From contig JAYXKI010000006.1 in the NCBI GenBank assembly GCA_037892935.1, positions 1,860,001 to 1,924,000 of the forward strand: DNA of 64,000 nt, given 5' to 3'. Positions 12,730 to 24,093 of the stretch are shown in pieces. Made by a program: the position numbers and the translations under genes. Origin of the DNA: Phlebopus portentosus. Lineage: Eukaryota; Basidiomycota; Agaricomycetes; Boletales; Boletinellaceae. Each line of letters starts with the position of its first letter. Position 1 is the first letter of the stretch. The notes below the pieces were generated by a model. The model did no database searches, was not told the DNA's origin, and saw nothing but the letters and a program-made list of their open reading frames with translations.

Positions 12730-13067
12730 CTCGATCGAGCCTTCTCATACGCCGAGTCTTTGCTCGTCGCCCTCTATAGATCCCGGGAGGATGAAACCAG
12801 ACGAGGAGGAGAAAGAGGATTAGGATTAGCAAGACAGACCGGACGGACAGACGCGTACTCGCAGCCCAGCCCGGCAGCGGAATCGAAGGCGCGAGAATTT
12901 CGTGAGATCGGCACGTGCAGATATCTTATCTGATAATTCAGATCAAAATCACAGAATTAATACTGCTGACCAGAATTCATGAATTCGCCGCAAGAAAGGA
13001 GATGTCTTTGTTGTGATCTGATCTATGCCAATACATACATGAAAAGTTTGAACTACTAATACAAAAA

Positions 13068-15111
13068 TCAATTTCGCCTCCTGCTCAAAATGCACAGCAT
13101 ATCAGAATACACGACTCTCAAACGCGGTATACTCTTCCATGTCCCTCCTTCCTTCATTGTCATCTCCATCCCGCTCCCAAGCTCACTAGTACCGCGCACT
13201 ACACGAAACCCATCAAACGCACTCACACACTTCACAACTTCCCAGCTCTCCAATGGGAATGCGTTCGAGTTGAGGTCGGCGCTTCGACGATAGCGTGTGT
13301 GAAGTGCCGAGAGGAGGTTATGTCCGAGGGAGTGAGGTTCTCCGTTTTGTTGTATATCCAGTTGTTCTGCTTAGATTCAAGGGTGGCGAGGAAAGATGGG
13401 TAGGGCGGAGCGTGCGTTTGGAGGAAGAGCGATGCGCCTGTTTGGGCTGCGAGGTTCGATATGTGGACGTGCACTGCGCAAAACAAAACAAAACAAAAAA
13501 TTAATTTACACATGATGATAGAGGAGAGAAGGGGAGAGCATGCTCACCGTCCTGTGTCGAATTTGCGAAGATCTCGTTGAGTTGCATGAGCGCTACGCCT
13601 CCTGGGTAGTTCGCCATGGAGACTTGGGTCATGACCACCGTGACGAGGACGTTTGCTGCCAGGCAGCCCAGGACGACAAGCAGGCCCAGTCGGCCCAGGA
13701 TCGAATGCACGCGTTGACGAGTCCTATCAAGGGCCCTACGTCAGTATTTGCTAAGTTTATCGAATCGTTCGACTTACAGCCAGTAGGCCCCCCTCGCAGC
13801 AGCGACGTTAGCCAGCGGCACGACATACACGACGAACCTCCATTCTTTATGGGCCAGAAGCTCATACCCAGCACGAACACCAGTGCATCTACCATCCACC
13901 CTCTCACTCGCGGTTCTACGACCGACCCTAATAGAGAGAGAGGGAGGCTCGAGAGGAGAAGCTTGGGGAGGTGAGCGGAGAAGTAGGCGTGGAAGGGCGC
14001 GGTGCCCCACGCGGCTGATTTGTGCTGGTAGACGTTGAAGTAGAGGGAGTGCAGCTCGGGCCAGAGTGGGTAGTGCGACCAGAGGTAGGAGTCCAGGAGG
14101 GTCGTTAGCGCTATCCCATGCATACACGTATGGTATGATTAGATTTGATGGATACGAGTAAATATGAATGGGGGACGCACAGACTGAGAACCCTCCGATG
14201 ACCAATCCTCGTTTGATCACGTCCTTCAGGCTGACCCAACGCGCGAGGAGGGCGTGTAGTGCCAGCGGAGCGAGGAGCAGCGCGACCTCTGCGCGGAAGA
14301 CAATTGCTGTGAACGTCAGGAGGGATAGTGCGTTTAGCACAGACCGTTCGGAGGGGCGCGTGCTGTTGGGCTGCCGGGAAAGGATGCATGTGTAGGCTAT
14401 GTTAACTGTGAAGCGTTGGTGTTTGAAGTTGACGTGTTCATCATCATCATTGTTCGATTCGAGGTATGCCAACGTTCATATTTAGTGCGCGTTCTAACTA
14501 TCGCAGTGAAGTACAAGCACTGACCAGGCAACAAGGCGAACATGTTGGGGATCGTGCGGCCCATCCAGAACGGGAGGTGGAACTGGCTGCACGACAGGAG
14601 CGCGAAGAACGCCCCCGTCGAGTTCCCAAAGCGCTTTGAGACTGCGCGTCGGAGGATACATAGCCCCAGGGCGTTTAGGGTTGCCAGTACGAGTCTGACT
14701 AGGAGAACATAACGTGTTAGGCTCAAGATGCTTGAAAAGGGACGACGACGGACGGACGGACGGACCTATGATTTGCAGGTCTGCCTTGGAGGAGATGTAG
14801 TCTGTTGATTTTAGCAGATGTATGACTGGCAGTGACGACCAAGCTAGGATGACGCTGCCCAGGAAAGAGCGCGGGACTGCGCCAGGGAACACGAAATGGT
14901 CATACTACAACAGAACTTGTCAGTCCCAACCAGCCCAACCAGCAGACGCATCAGAACAGAAGTAAAATACTTTTGTGATGTCTGATGCATACATGAGCAC
15001 ATCGTGGGTTGCATGGAGGTTGAAGCTTTCTTCTACTTTGGTGTATGGCGTGAATACGACGTGGGACCAGGCCGTTAAGAGGATGAGCACGTCGTCGAGT
15101 AGACTGCTCAT
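13068..15111 (-). CDS. ALG12: ALG12: dolichyl-P-Man:Man7GlcNAc2-PP-dolichol alpha-1,6-mannosyltransferase
   Basis: A multi-pass ER enzyme of glycosyltransferase family GT22 that adds the eighth mannose to the lipid-linked N-glycan precursor. The start at 15111 (MSSLLDDVLILLTAW) leads to PYTKVEESFNLHATHD, the lumenal loop of the family with its acidic catalytic residues, then YDHFVFPGAVPRSFLG. Next come several hydrophobic helices (FRAEVALLLAPLALHALL, LTTLLDSYLWSHYPLWPEL) and the signature LLAHKEWRFVVYVVPL. The tail contains AAQTGASLFLQ and WIYNKTENL as in ALG12. The stop is TGA at 13068-13070. Two apparent one-base losses break the frame: near 13866-13870 (VFVLG to YELLAHKEW) and between about 13250 and 13285 (FTHAIVEAP to NAFPLESWEVV). 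It diverges from the BEM2-like gene with only about 320 bases between the starts. Confidence 0.92.
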
Positions 15112-15433
15112 GGTATCCGAAGAGTGAGCTGGCTGCTGGCGGCTGTGTCGTTGTGGCAATGGATTGGCGGCCATGAAAATCATGAAAATCATGATAATAT
15201 GATTTGATTATTTGATGCACTTTTTTTATTTTATTTTATTTTGTTTTGTTTCTTGTACTCTGCCCACCATCATCTCTACGACGACGACGACGAGAGGAGA
15301 TTGCTTGAACGAGTTGAACGCGTGCCAGCGCGTCCATCCGGTGTCCCGTTCTCAGCTCAGCTCAGCTCAGTCTCTCGTTCAGCCCCTCTCTCCTTTCATC
15401 TTCCATCTTCACGTCCCTCCTTAACGTTAAAAA
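15112..15433. promoter_or_regulatory. Divergent promoter between ALG12 and the BEM2-like gene
   Basis: A 322-base region separating two starts that point away from each other. It contains an AT-rich run (15190-15250), a GAC/ACG triplet run around 15281-15295, four exact CTCAG units (15351-15370) and a pyrimidine-rich segment just before the BEM2-like start. No specific factor site was recognised. Confidence 0.6.
15351..15370. repeat. (CTCAG)4 pentamer repeat
   Basis: Four exact CTCAG units about 65 bases upstream of the inferred BEM2-like start, within the probable 5' UTR or core promoter. Confidence 0.9.
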
Positions 15434-18400
15434 ATGCCTCCAAAGCGTATGCAATCGTCCATTCGTCGACTTCAACGAACAACCTCGCTGCTCCAGCTCC
15501 TATCCCTTCGTTCGGCCTTCCTCATCAACAGCAACAACAACAGCAGCATCAGCAACATCATCTTCAACCAAGCATAAGCCCCAAAGTAAAACAATCTCCC
15601 TCTTTACCTTCCTTCACGCGTTCCGCATCTCCCTCGGGCCTCTCGAATTTCTTCTCCCGCCCGACCAAATGGTTCACCCGCACCTCCAGCGGCTCGCGCG
15701 CCAGCCCAGTCGAGCACCCGCGCGTCAGCACGAGCAGCACCTCCAGCTCAAAACGCCGACCGACGATCTCGGGGCCTACGGATCCCAGGCCTATCGACTC
15801 GATTGGTAGTCCTGGGGTAGGTACCAAGTTGACTGGTACGCCCGGTTTGGTGGGGCTTAATGATAGGGCGAGCAGGTACGTGGAACTATCAAAGTATCCT
15901 CTAAACACGCGCGTCTTTTCGCGTATATTTATTATTTAATTAATATTTCTGTATCTATAGGTCCGTGCTCGACTTGTCGTCGCGCGCTAGCACCGACTTG
16001 AACGGCGCGCTGATGTCGAGCGGGTCGAGCGGGACGGGCGACCTCCGGAGCATCGCGCGCAAAGGCTGGTCGCGCTCCGTCGACAACCTGCAAATCATCC
16101 CTCCCTCAAAACTCACTCCTCTCAATACGAGCTCCAGCGGAAAGCAGCAACAGCTGATGAGCGACATGGAGATGAAGATCGAGCAGTATCGCACGCGCAC
16201 ACCGACGACGCCTGCGTCTCTCGCCTCGATCAGCGCGAGCGGCACGATGAACCAGAAAATATACCCCTTTCCGACTATGCCTGGTACCCCTGGCACGCCC
16301 TCGACTCCACCGAGCGAGGTGCCTTCGCTGCACCAGCAGCAGCATTTCAATCAGCATAATCAGCATCAATTACGACACGCGCATTCGAATTCGGGGAGCA
16401 GTTCGTCGCTCATCCCGCCCTCTCCGAGCGCGAGGCTCGTTCCGCCCATGGCCTCCCCACAAAAGGCGTCGCGGAAGCGATCCTTCGACTTTGACAGGTC
16501 AAAGGGCAAGTCCCTCGATGCCGCTACGTCCTTCTCTTCTTCCCCCTCCGGAGGTGGAGGGCGCTCAGGAGGAGGAAGCGTGGGGTTCCCATTCTACTTT
16601 GGTAGCAGCAGCGGAAGCAGCTCTGGCCACCACCACCACAATCACCCAGAGCGGAAGAACTCCACACCAGTCACGCCGACCCCGCCGACGATAATCGAGC
16701 CCAACGCGTCAAATGCGGAAGAGGAAGAAGAAGAAGAGAGGGACTCGTCTAAACGCGCTTCCCAGATCGTGCATCGCGCGGGGTTCATCATGCGCTTGCA
16801 GAACTTCTCGCCGGGCTCTCCTCCGCAGCTCACTTCGAGCAAGAATTGGAAGCCGTTCAAGATGGTGTTGAAAGGCTCGAAGTTGTATTTCCATAAACCG
16901 CCTGGGGACAGGGTCGCGGCCATCAAGGAGCTGTTCCCCTCTGGTTTGGTTGCCGTTGTGGAGGAAGAAGCTGTTGTAGAAGAGGAAGGACCAGGTACCA
17001 GACCGAGTAGGGAGAGAGAAGAGGCGCGCAAGAGGCGAGCGTTCTGGGGGCGCCGGACTCACCCTGATCTGGTCGTTGACAGTGGGAAAGTGCAGCGCGG
17101 CACGCTCGAAGCGCTCGTACATGAATCCGTCTTCGGAACGACTTTCTTCTCTTCCCCTTCCCAAGTGACAACCATCACCAGAACGAGTGGCGAGGAGAAC
17201 AAGAACGAGGACGAGAACGACGAAGACTCATGGAAGGACTTCGCGTCGAGCGTACTCTTCTTCCTCCCCTATCTCGTCGACCGGGCGAAGTTCGAGCATG
17301 AGTTCGTACGCTGTGCGAGTTACTTTGTCAGCGGTGCAGCGGACGAGCGGGAAAAGCAGTCCGCGCGGAAGCGCGTTGAGTGGCTCGTTAAAAAGTACAT
17401 TGCGTACCACTTGACTCCGGTCGACGAGGAGAGCTGGAGAGCGTTCTGTCGGGACGTCGTTCCTGTTTCCGACGCTAGTGTATCTGCATCAGGTCCTCCA
17501 GCGGGCCCTCCCTCGTCGGAATCTTCCCCGAACCTGAATGCGTTCTCCCCCCGACCAGGCGACTCGGAGAAAATGCCATCGCTCTCTTCAAGTGTCTCCG
17601 GACTGCGATTCGGTGTGTCCTCGACCGGTCAGACTTCCGTACCACCGTCATCTTCACCCATCTTAGCCTCCCCGGCACATTCGCTCCAATCGGTCAAGTC
17701 GTCTCTGAATAACATCGGAAATGGCGCGAATAACGCTAGCGCTAGCAACGCACGCATGCGCCTGTGGAGCCTGCTGGACTCGGTGGGCTTCACACGTGAG
17801 GTCCTGTCCAGGCTCGAGCCGGACACGGTCGCGCGGAGCCTGCTTTTGTATCAGCGGTCGATTATTGACGCGGTCGCTGTAACTCTCCTCTCCAACAACA
17901 CTGCAAGCGCGAATGGGAATATGAACGTACCCACTGTAGGCGCTGAGGTGTTACTCGCCGAGTCTCCATTTACACCACTCGTGGAGTTCTTTGGGTGCGA
18001 CGACGCCCCACACTGGTTGACGAGGATTGTCATCATGCAGATCCTCGGGCCGGGTCAATATCAGAGCAGTAGTAGTGGCAGCGTGGGCGGCGGGGGAAGC
18101 AGTAGTAATAGTAATCTCGACTTGGCAAATGACGAACCCTACGCACAACAGCAGCAGCAGCAGCAAAACATAAACTCGCGCACGCACGTCCGCTCGGAGG
18201 TGATCGCGCGCTGGGCGCGCGTGGGCGAGATGAGCCGGCTGGCGGGTGACGAGTGTTCCTGGCGCGCGATCCGGGCTGCTCTGTGCGCTAAGCCGATCGC
18301 GAGGCTGGAGAAGGCGTGGAGGAGGGTCGACTCGACTGCTATGGGCGTCGTGCGGGGTGGGCCTACGCGTCTTCTTCTAAAGACAAAGACAAAGACAAAG

Positions 18401-21400
18401 ACTCGACAAGTTTGAAAGCCGGCGTAGTCGAGCCGAGGATCTCACCCTGGAGCGGGGACGGCCGGTACCGCGCGCTGAAGCTGCTTGAGAAGCTCCATGA
18501 GGGTAAGTCGAACGAGTGGACGTGCGAGGGGATGTACGAGGCTCGACGGATATTCGATTCGTTCTGCGCTTCGCTCGAGAGCTGCCTTAGTCGAGGGAGG
18601 GGGAACGTACACCAGAGAGAAGCAAGCGAGGACGAGGATGCGCTCCGACTGCTTCAGCACTGGAAGGAAGTGTCGAAGAGGCCGCCGCCGATGAAGATAC
18701 ATCGGTGCGTTTTTGTTCCCTTTATTTCTATTTTTAGAAAACACTGAAAGAAGATTCTTGAAATTTCTTGTAGGGTTGACCAGTTCATGTCCCTTTCCTT
18801 TGCAGCAGAGCCGAAGAAAAAGGGGCTGTACGCACCGTACTATTGGTCTCGGCGGACGTACACAGGTCCTCAAGTCCTCATCCCGCTCTTAGTCCCTGAG
18901 TTGCTCCCAACTATCACGCTCGTCGACCGATCGCAGCTCGTGCGGACTAAGAAACTATCATATGAAAGTGGTTCGGTCCTGGGCGACTCCCAGACAACTC
19001 GTCCGACAGAGTCGATGTACAGCATTGGGCCGGATGGGAACATCCGCGCAGGTGGGCCACGGCATAGGGGGAGCAACGCATTCGATTTGGGAGGGATGAT
19101 CTTACCGGTGTTCGATGGCGAGCTTTTGCTGTGTGTCGTCACGACTCCTCCTTCTCTTTCTCCGGAACCGAGTTCGCGGCCTGTGAGTTCGGGAGGAGGC
19201 GCGATGGGAGAAGTTGTTGTTGCGGCGGACAGCACTTCGCCGAGCCGCCAGCCGTCCATCCGCGTCAAGTCGGCCGCGGCAGGTCTGGACAGAAAAAGCA
19301 GCCGCGCGCGACGCGCCTCCCTCCCCGCGCTCTCCCAGCGCGAGCGCACCAAGACTCCGGCAGTAGTCGTCATCGAGCCCTCCACCACCGAGCCGCCCCT
19401 GCACGCCGTCGTCCAGGCCGGCACGCTCGATGCCCTCGTGCACTTTTTGATACATGGGCTGGAAGGCGTGACTGTGAGCGTTGCGGACGACAATGGCGAG
19501 ATGGCGTTGAGGGACAAGAAAACTCGCGCTGTGCGAGTCGACCGAGCGGAATTTGCGCGCGTGTGGTGGCCCTCGTTCCGGAGTTTCGTGACTCCTTATG
19601 TCTTTTTCCAGGTCAGTTCCGGTTCATTACACATTTAGCTTAAACAACAACACCTGGATGGGGGGGTGTGAAGTGGGCGTCTAAATTGCTCATTTTCCAT
19701 TCATGTGATGTGATGCAATCCAATTTTACTTGCTTCCTTGCTTGTGCTTGTTTGCTTAAACCCGCGGATGAACGAACAACTGAATTGTGTCAATGCTGAT
19801 TCTCCGTCTTTTTGTCTTTTTTTTTCTCTTCTTAATTAGCTTTTGCGAAAAGACTTCCTCTCGTCTTCTCTTGCACGTGGATCGGACTCGGCCGAAGAAG
19901 CAGCAGCCCAAACTGTGCAGTCCCGACTGGCTGTCATCAGGGTGATAGCCGACTGGATCCATGTAGGCGGCGGAGCTCAAGATGCGCTCGACGATATCGA
20001 GCTTCACGCGGCAATTCAATCTTTCCTCGCCCAACATGACGCCGAAAAAGATTTGTCGAAGGTGGTCTCGCAGTCTGGGGAACTTTCGAGGCTGTATAAG
20101 GAGTACGAGGCAGAGCGCGTGACGCTATTTGATGCATTCGTAGCGCAGACTATGCGCCCACAGCTTCGGAGTATTCCCGTACGCGGGCAGACAACAACAA
20201 CAACAACAGCAACAACTTCTGCTGCTGCTCATGGTAATACTACCAATTCTGCTACTACTACTGCTACTTCTACTGCTACTACTGCTGTTGTACATAATTT
20301 CGGGATCCGTGGTCCGAAATTGGAGGAAATAACCCCGAGCGAGCTGGTTGATAACCTAGATGCGATGGCTTCTGCTGCCTTCCGGAACGTCAATCAGGAA
20401 GTGAGTTATTTTGATTCGTTCGTCGCGGGGGGGTTTCTTCTCCCGCAGTTGTGTTTTCCACTATGGAATATGTATGTATGGATCTGCCACCGGTCACTAA
20501 CGGAATGGATTTTTTTTTTCTTCTAGGATTTGTACGTCACTGTGGATCTTCTGGAAGTGCAGACTTCGGACCGTACGGGGTGGTTCTTACCCCGCGAGCC
20601 GAGTTCTGGTTCAGAGGAAGTTGAGATTCAGTCGCTCTATATGTTTTTGATGGAGGTTGAGCCGACGTCGCTCGTCGGTGAGTACTCAGGTGACACGCTG
20701 TATCGTCTCCTCCCTCCAGGTGTCCGGAGTCTACTACGCGCATGCTGCATATTGCGCAAATGGGCTATGTGTTGTCTGGCGGCACCGCAGTTGGGAGTGA
20801 AGACGAGACAAGCACGGATGGAGATGTTCCTCAGGGCGATCGAGGTTTGCCGGATACGCAGCGTTGAATCTCAGGAGAAGGGTGCTTTGTCCGATGCAAA
20901 CCCTGCACAGCGACCTTGCGTGCGGTCGTTTGTCGAAGCAGTGCTTACATCTGCTGTCGTCAGTCCGGAGAGTCGAATATTCAGCCGGGCATGGCAAGGC
21001 GTTGCGAATGCTCGTGGTACTCAGGTGGAGTCCCTACTTTCCCTTCTGTCTGCGCGAATGGCCGAGCCTCCTGTGAGAAAAGAGAGGCTCACTGTCGATC
21101 CTGCGTGGCTTCTGGAACGGATGCTTGAAGTCATTACCCTTTCCGACGTGCTCGATTCACCCATGGACATCGAGACGCCTCTCAGCCTAGTCAACTTCGA
21201 CAAACGGCGGTGAGATTCTTTTTCTCCATCGAAGCTAGTGCTTCGCGTACTAACCTAAACTGATTTTTCAAACTCAGACAACTTCACAACATCATCGCGA
21301 ACGCTTCGAACTACGTAAGCCGCGGAAGTCGGCAGAGGCGCGAGATGGATCGAATGGACTTTGAGCGGCTGAACAGGATTGATCAGGAATTTTCAGATGT

Positions 21401-23216
21401 TGTCTTTGATTTGCGAGTCCTGCGGGATGAAGCACAGCGTGAGGCTGCGAGTTTGGGGACGCCGCAGACTCCGGGCAGGAAGAGCGGACCTAGACCCTTC
21501 CAGCGGGCGATTGCGATGCAGCAGGAGAAGATCAAGCGGGATAGGTATATGCGTGAACGGCTGATGAAAGAAAAGAGGCACGAGCAGCAGAGACTGGAGA
21601 GAAAAGAGGATGACCTGAATCGCGCTATGGATATTCGTGGTGGGAATTCTCAGTCTGGTGCCGGTCAGAAACATCAGCGAGGGAAGCGCAGCATGTCAGC
21701 GTTGTTCAGTCTTATGCGCCCTATCTCAACTGCATTCACATCCGAGAGTGGTATCACGCCGAAGCGTAGTGCGGCGGAGTTGGATTTCACACCCTCGCAT
21801 AAACCAGCGCTTCTACTCAGTATGGTCGATGCGCACGTCACTCCTTTTATCAACAACGAACGGTCGTTTACATTCCAGATTGACACAGAGGATGGAGGGC
21901 ATTACCTCCTTCAGGCTTTGTCTAGGAACGATATGAATCAGTGGATGCAGACGATTAGCACGTCGATCAAGGCTCATGCTCAGCGTCGTTTGACATACAT
22001 TGGTAATACGAGTCCGATCCAGGTCGCAGATCATTTACAGCAGTCTCGTCCTCTCGCTGCCTCTCATGATCCGAAAGCTGGTACGTGCTCAGGAGTTATA
22101 CTTTTTTTAGTTGTAAGGTGGCTTATGAGTTTATGAATCCTTCAGTCTTCGGAGTCGACCTTACGTTCCTCGTTCGACGTGAGGCAGGCGGAGAAGAAGT
22201 TCCGTCAGATGCAGTCCCTAGTGTTCTTGAGCTGTGTCTGAAGGAAATCGAAGATCGGGGCCTTACCGAACAAGGCATTTGTGAGTCATCTTTATTTCCC
22301 TGTCTGACTTCCGGTAGGTTGAAAACCTTTCCAGATCGAGTAGCCGGAGCAACGTCGAGGTCACGGCTTTACGGGAAGCTTTGAACAATGGTTTGTCCCT
22401 TCCATGGCACTTAATACAGAGAAATCCTCATCCAGGATATGTAGGTCAAAGACATATCGACCGATACACTGATATTCATGCTGTATGCGGCGTTGTCAAG
22501 TACTGGTTCAGAACCTTACCAGAGACGGTGATTCCGGAGACGTATTTCGAACCTATAATCGAAGCTGCGCGTAAGTTCTCTTATCTCTGCATTGCATCGC
22601 ATGGTCTTATTTTTACCTACTTCGAAGGAACGACCGATCTTGACGAACGGCTTGCGAAGATTCGAGTGATCGTCCATACGTTCCCTCGCGCGCATTTCTC
22701 CGTTTTGAAGCGTCTGGCAGAGCACATGGATCGGTACGTTTCTGCTTACGGTCACCAGCATAACGAATAAGAATTCATCACTTCTTCGCAGTGTCGTGGA
22801 CTATGAAGAGCAAAATCATATGACTCCCGACAACCTAGCCGTTGTCATCTGCCCGAACCTCCTCCGCGCGCCGAACAATAACTTCGGGCTGATCATGAAG
22901 AACATGGGTCCGATGACGGTTCTTTTCAAGGCTCTGATTACTCATGTAAGGGCATTTCTGCCATCAAGTCCGGATCTGGCTACCGTTCAACTGATTTAAC
23001 ACTTAGATGCACTTCATATTTGATGAAACCGTTGAGGAAGGAGAGGAAGGAGAGGATGTTGACGAGGACGAAGGGTTTGTGGGAGAAGACGAAGATAAAG
23101 TTCCCGCAGACTCCCGCTCGCTCTTCGTACCCGAAGTCGACCTCGGGCCGCGATTCGCTGCATCTCCCGAGCCTGACGAGCTGTTACAAGACTCCAGCTC
23201 CTCTCCCGATCGATAG
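15434..23216 (+). CDS. BEM2: BEM2-like Rho GTPase-activating protein with RasGEF-like, PH and RhoGAP domains
   Basis: A large cortical polarity regulator, about 2,300 residues. Order of parts: a Ser/Gln/Pro-rich N-terminus (seven-Gln run); a PH-like start (HRAGFIMRLQNFS...NWKPFKMVLKGSKLYFHKP); a RasGEF-N-like part (VQRGTLEALVHES...); a RasGEF-like fold (EVIARWARVGEMSRLAGDEC, KPIARLEKAWRRVD); further helical parts; a PH domain (residues after LFSLMRPIS, ending NQWMQTISTSIKAHAQ); and the RhoGAP domain with the arginine finger in GIYRVAG, KYWFRTLPE, and MTPDNLAVVICPNLLRAPN. The tail is acidic and the stop is TAG 23214-23216. This order is that of yeast Bem2. The start is inferred: the ATG at 15434 is in frame with SKAYAIVHSSTSTNN only if one base is missing after it. 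A loss is also evident at about 22353-22358 (GATS to EVTALREAL), and near 18343-18400 there is either a loss or a 44-nt intron. Confidence 0.88.
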
Positions 23217-24093
23217 TGTTACATTTTGATATTTTTTTCTCGCCTCAATCAATCCCCTTTTCATCTTTCATTTTCTTGGTATTGGTGTTCAAGAGTTCAC
23301 TGCACGGACGCATCCACTTTCATTTGTTCCGAATCATCACTGGCCTTTTCTCTCCTTCTCTTCCACGGACTCTAGCGGACTCGCTGTTTGTACCACACTT
23401 GCCTACAGTATGCACTCAATCATCATCCATCTATATATGTTTTATCTAGTCATCTAGCATTGATCCCTCGTTTTTATTTCCGTATAATATACAGGTTTAC
23501 GCTGTACACATATCGTTGTCCGCAGTGCCGTCCTTTATTTACTTCCCGCGAAAGATAAAGTGTCCGTGACAATCAGACGTCAGCACTCTGAAGCAAGCGA
23601 GGAAGAAGGAAACTGCGTATTAATATTATTCGCAGCTACTAGTACAGGAATTCTTCAAGGCATCGCCGGGGATAACGTTACATGATATATCTGACATATA
23701 ATAACCGCACAGAGTGAAGATCGAAAGAAATACCAAACAGCGACGCTAAAATGAACAAAACAGTTGAAAAAATGAAAGATCCGAAACCGATTGCGAATGA
23801 GTCGAACATTAAACGCTCCAAGAAAATCAGACAATGAGAAGTGCGCGAAGATCGAAAGGTCTAATGGTGATTGAAGAGAGAACTGACTGAGTTGGGGTGT
23901 CACATTCGCAATTATGAGTCCGAGAGGAATGAGGCATGTGGGGAGGGGACGATGATGCATGAGCATAAGCCTGGAAAGCAGAGGCATACAAATGAACCAT
24001 AACGATAACGACCATACGAGTAATGCAGGGAAACCGAAATTGTTTGGGAACCATAGCCTGACAACATAGAAGCGGTATCTTCGCATGGTATAC
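23217..24093. other. Convergent 3' region without a gene
   Basis: About 880 bases between the 3' ends of the BEM2-like gene and the coiled-coil gene. AT- and pyrimidine-rich, with only short frames that show no motif. Probably two 3' UTRs. Confidence 0.5.

Noticed and set aside
15241..15433. Upstream in-frame extension of the BEM2-like gene starting MFCFLYSAHHHLY
   Set aside because: The translated sequence is UTR-like (repeats, CTCAG units). The SKAYAIVHSSTS start fits an ATG at 15434 with one missing base much better.
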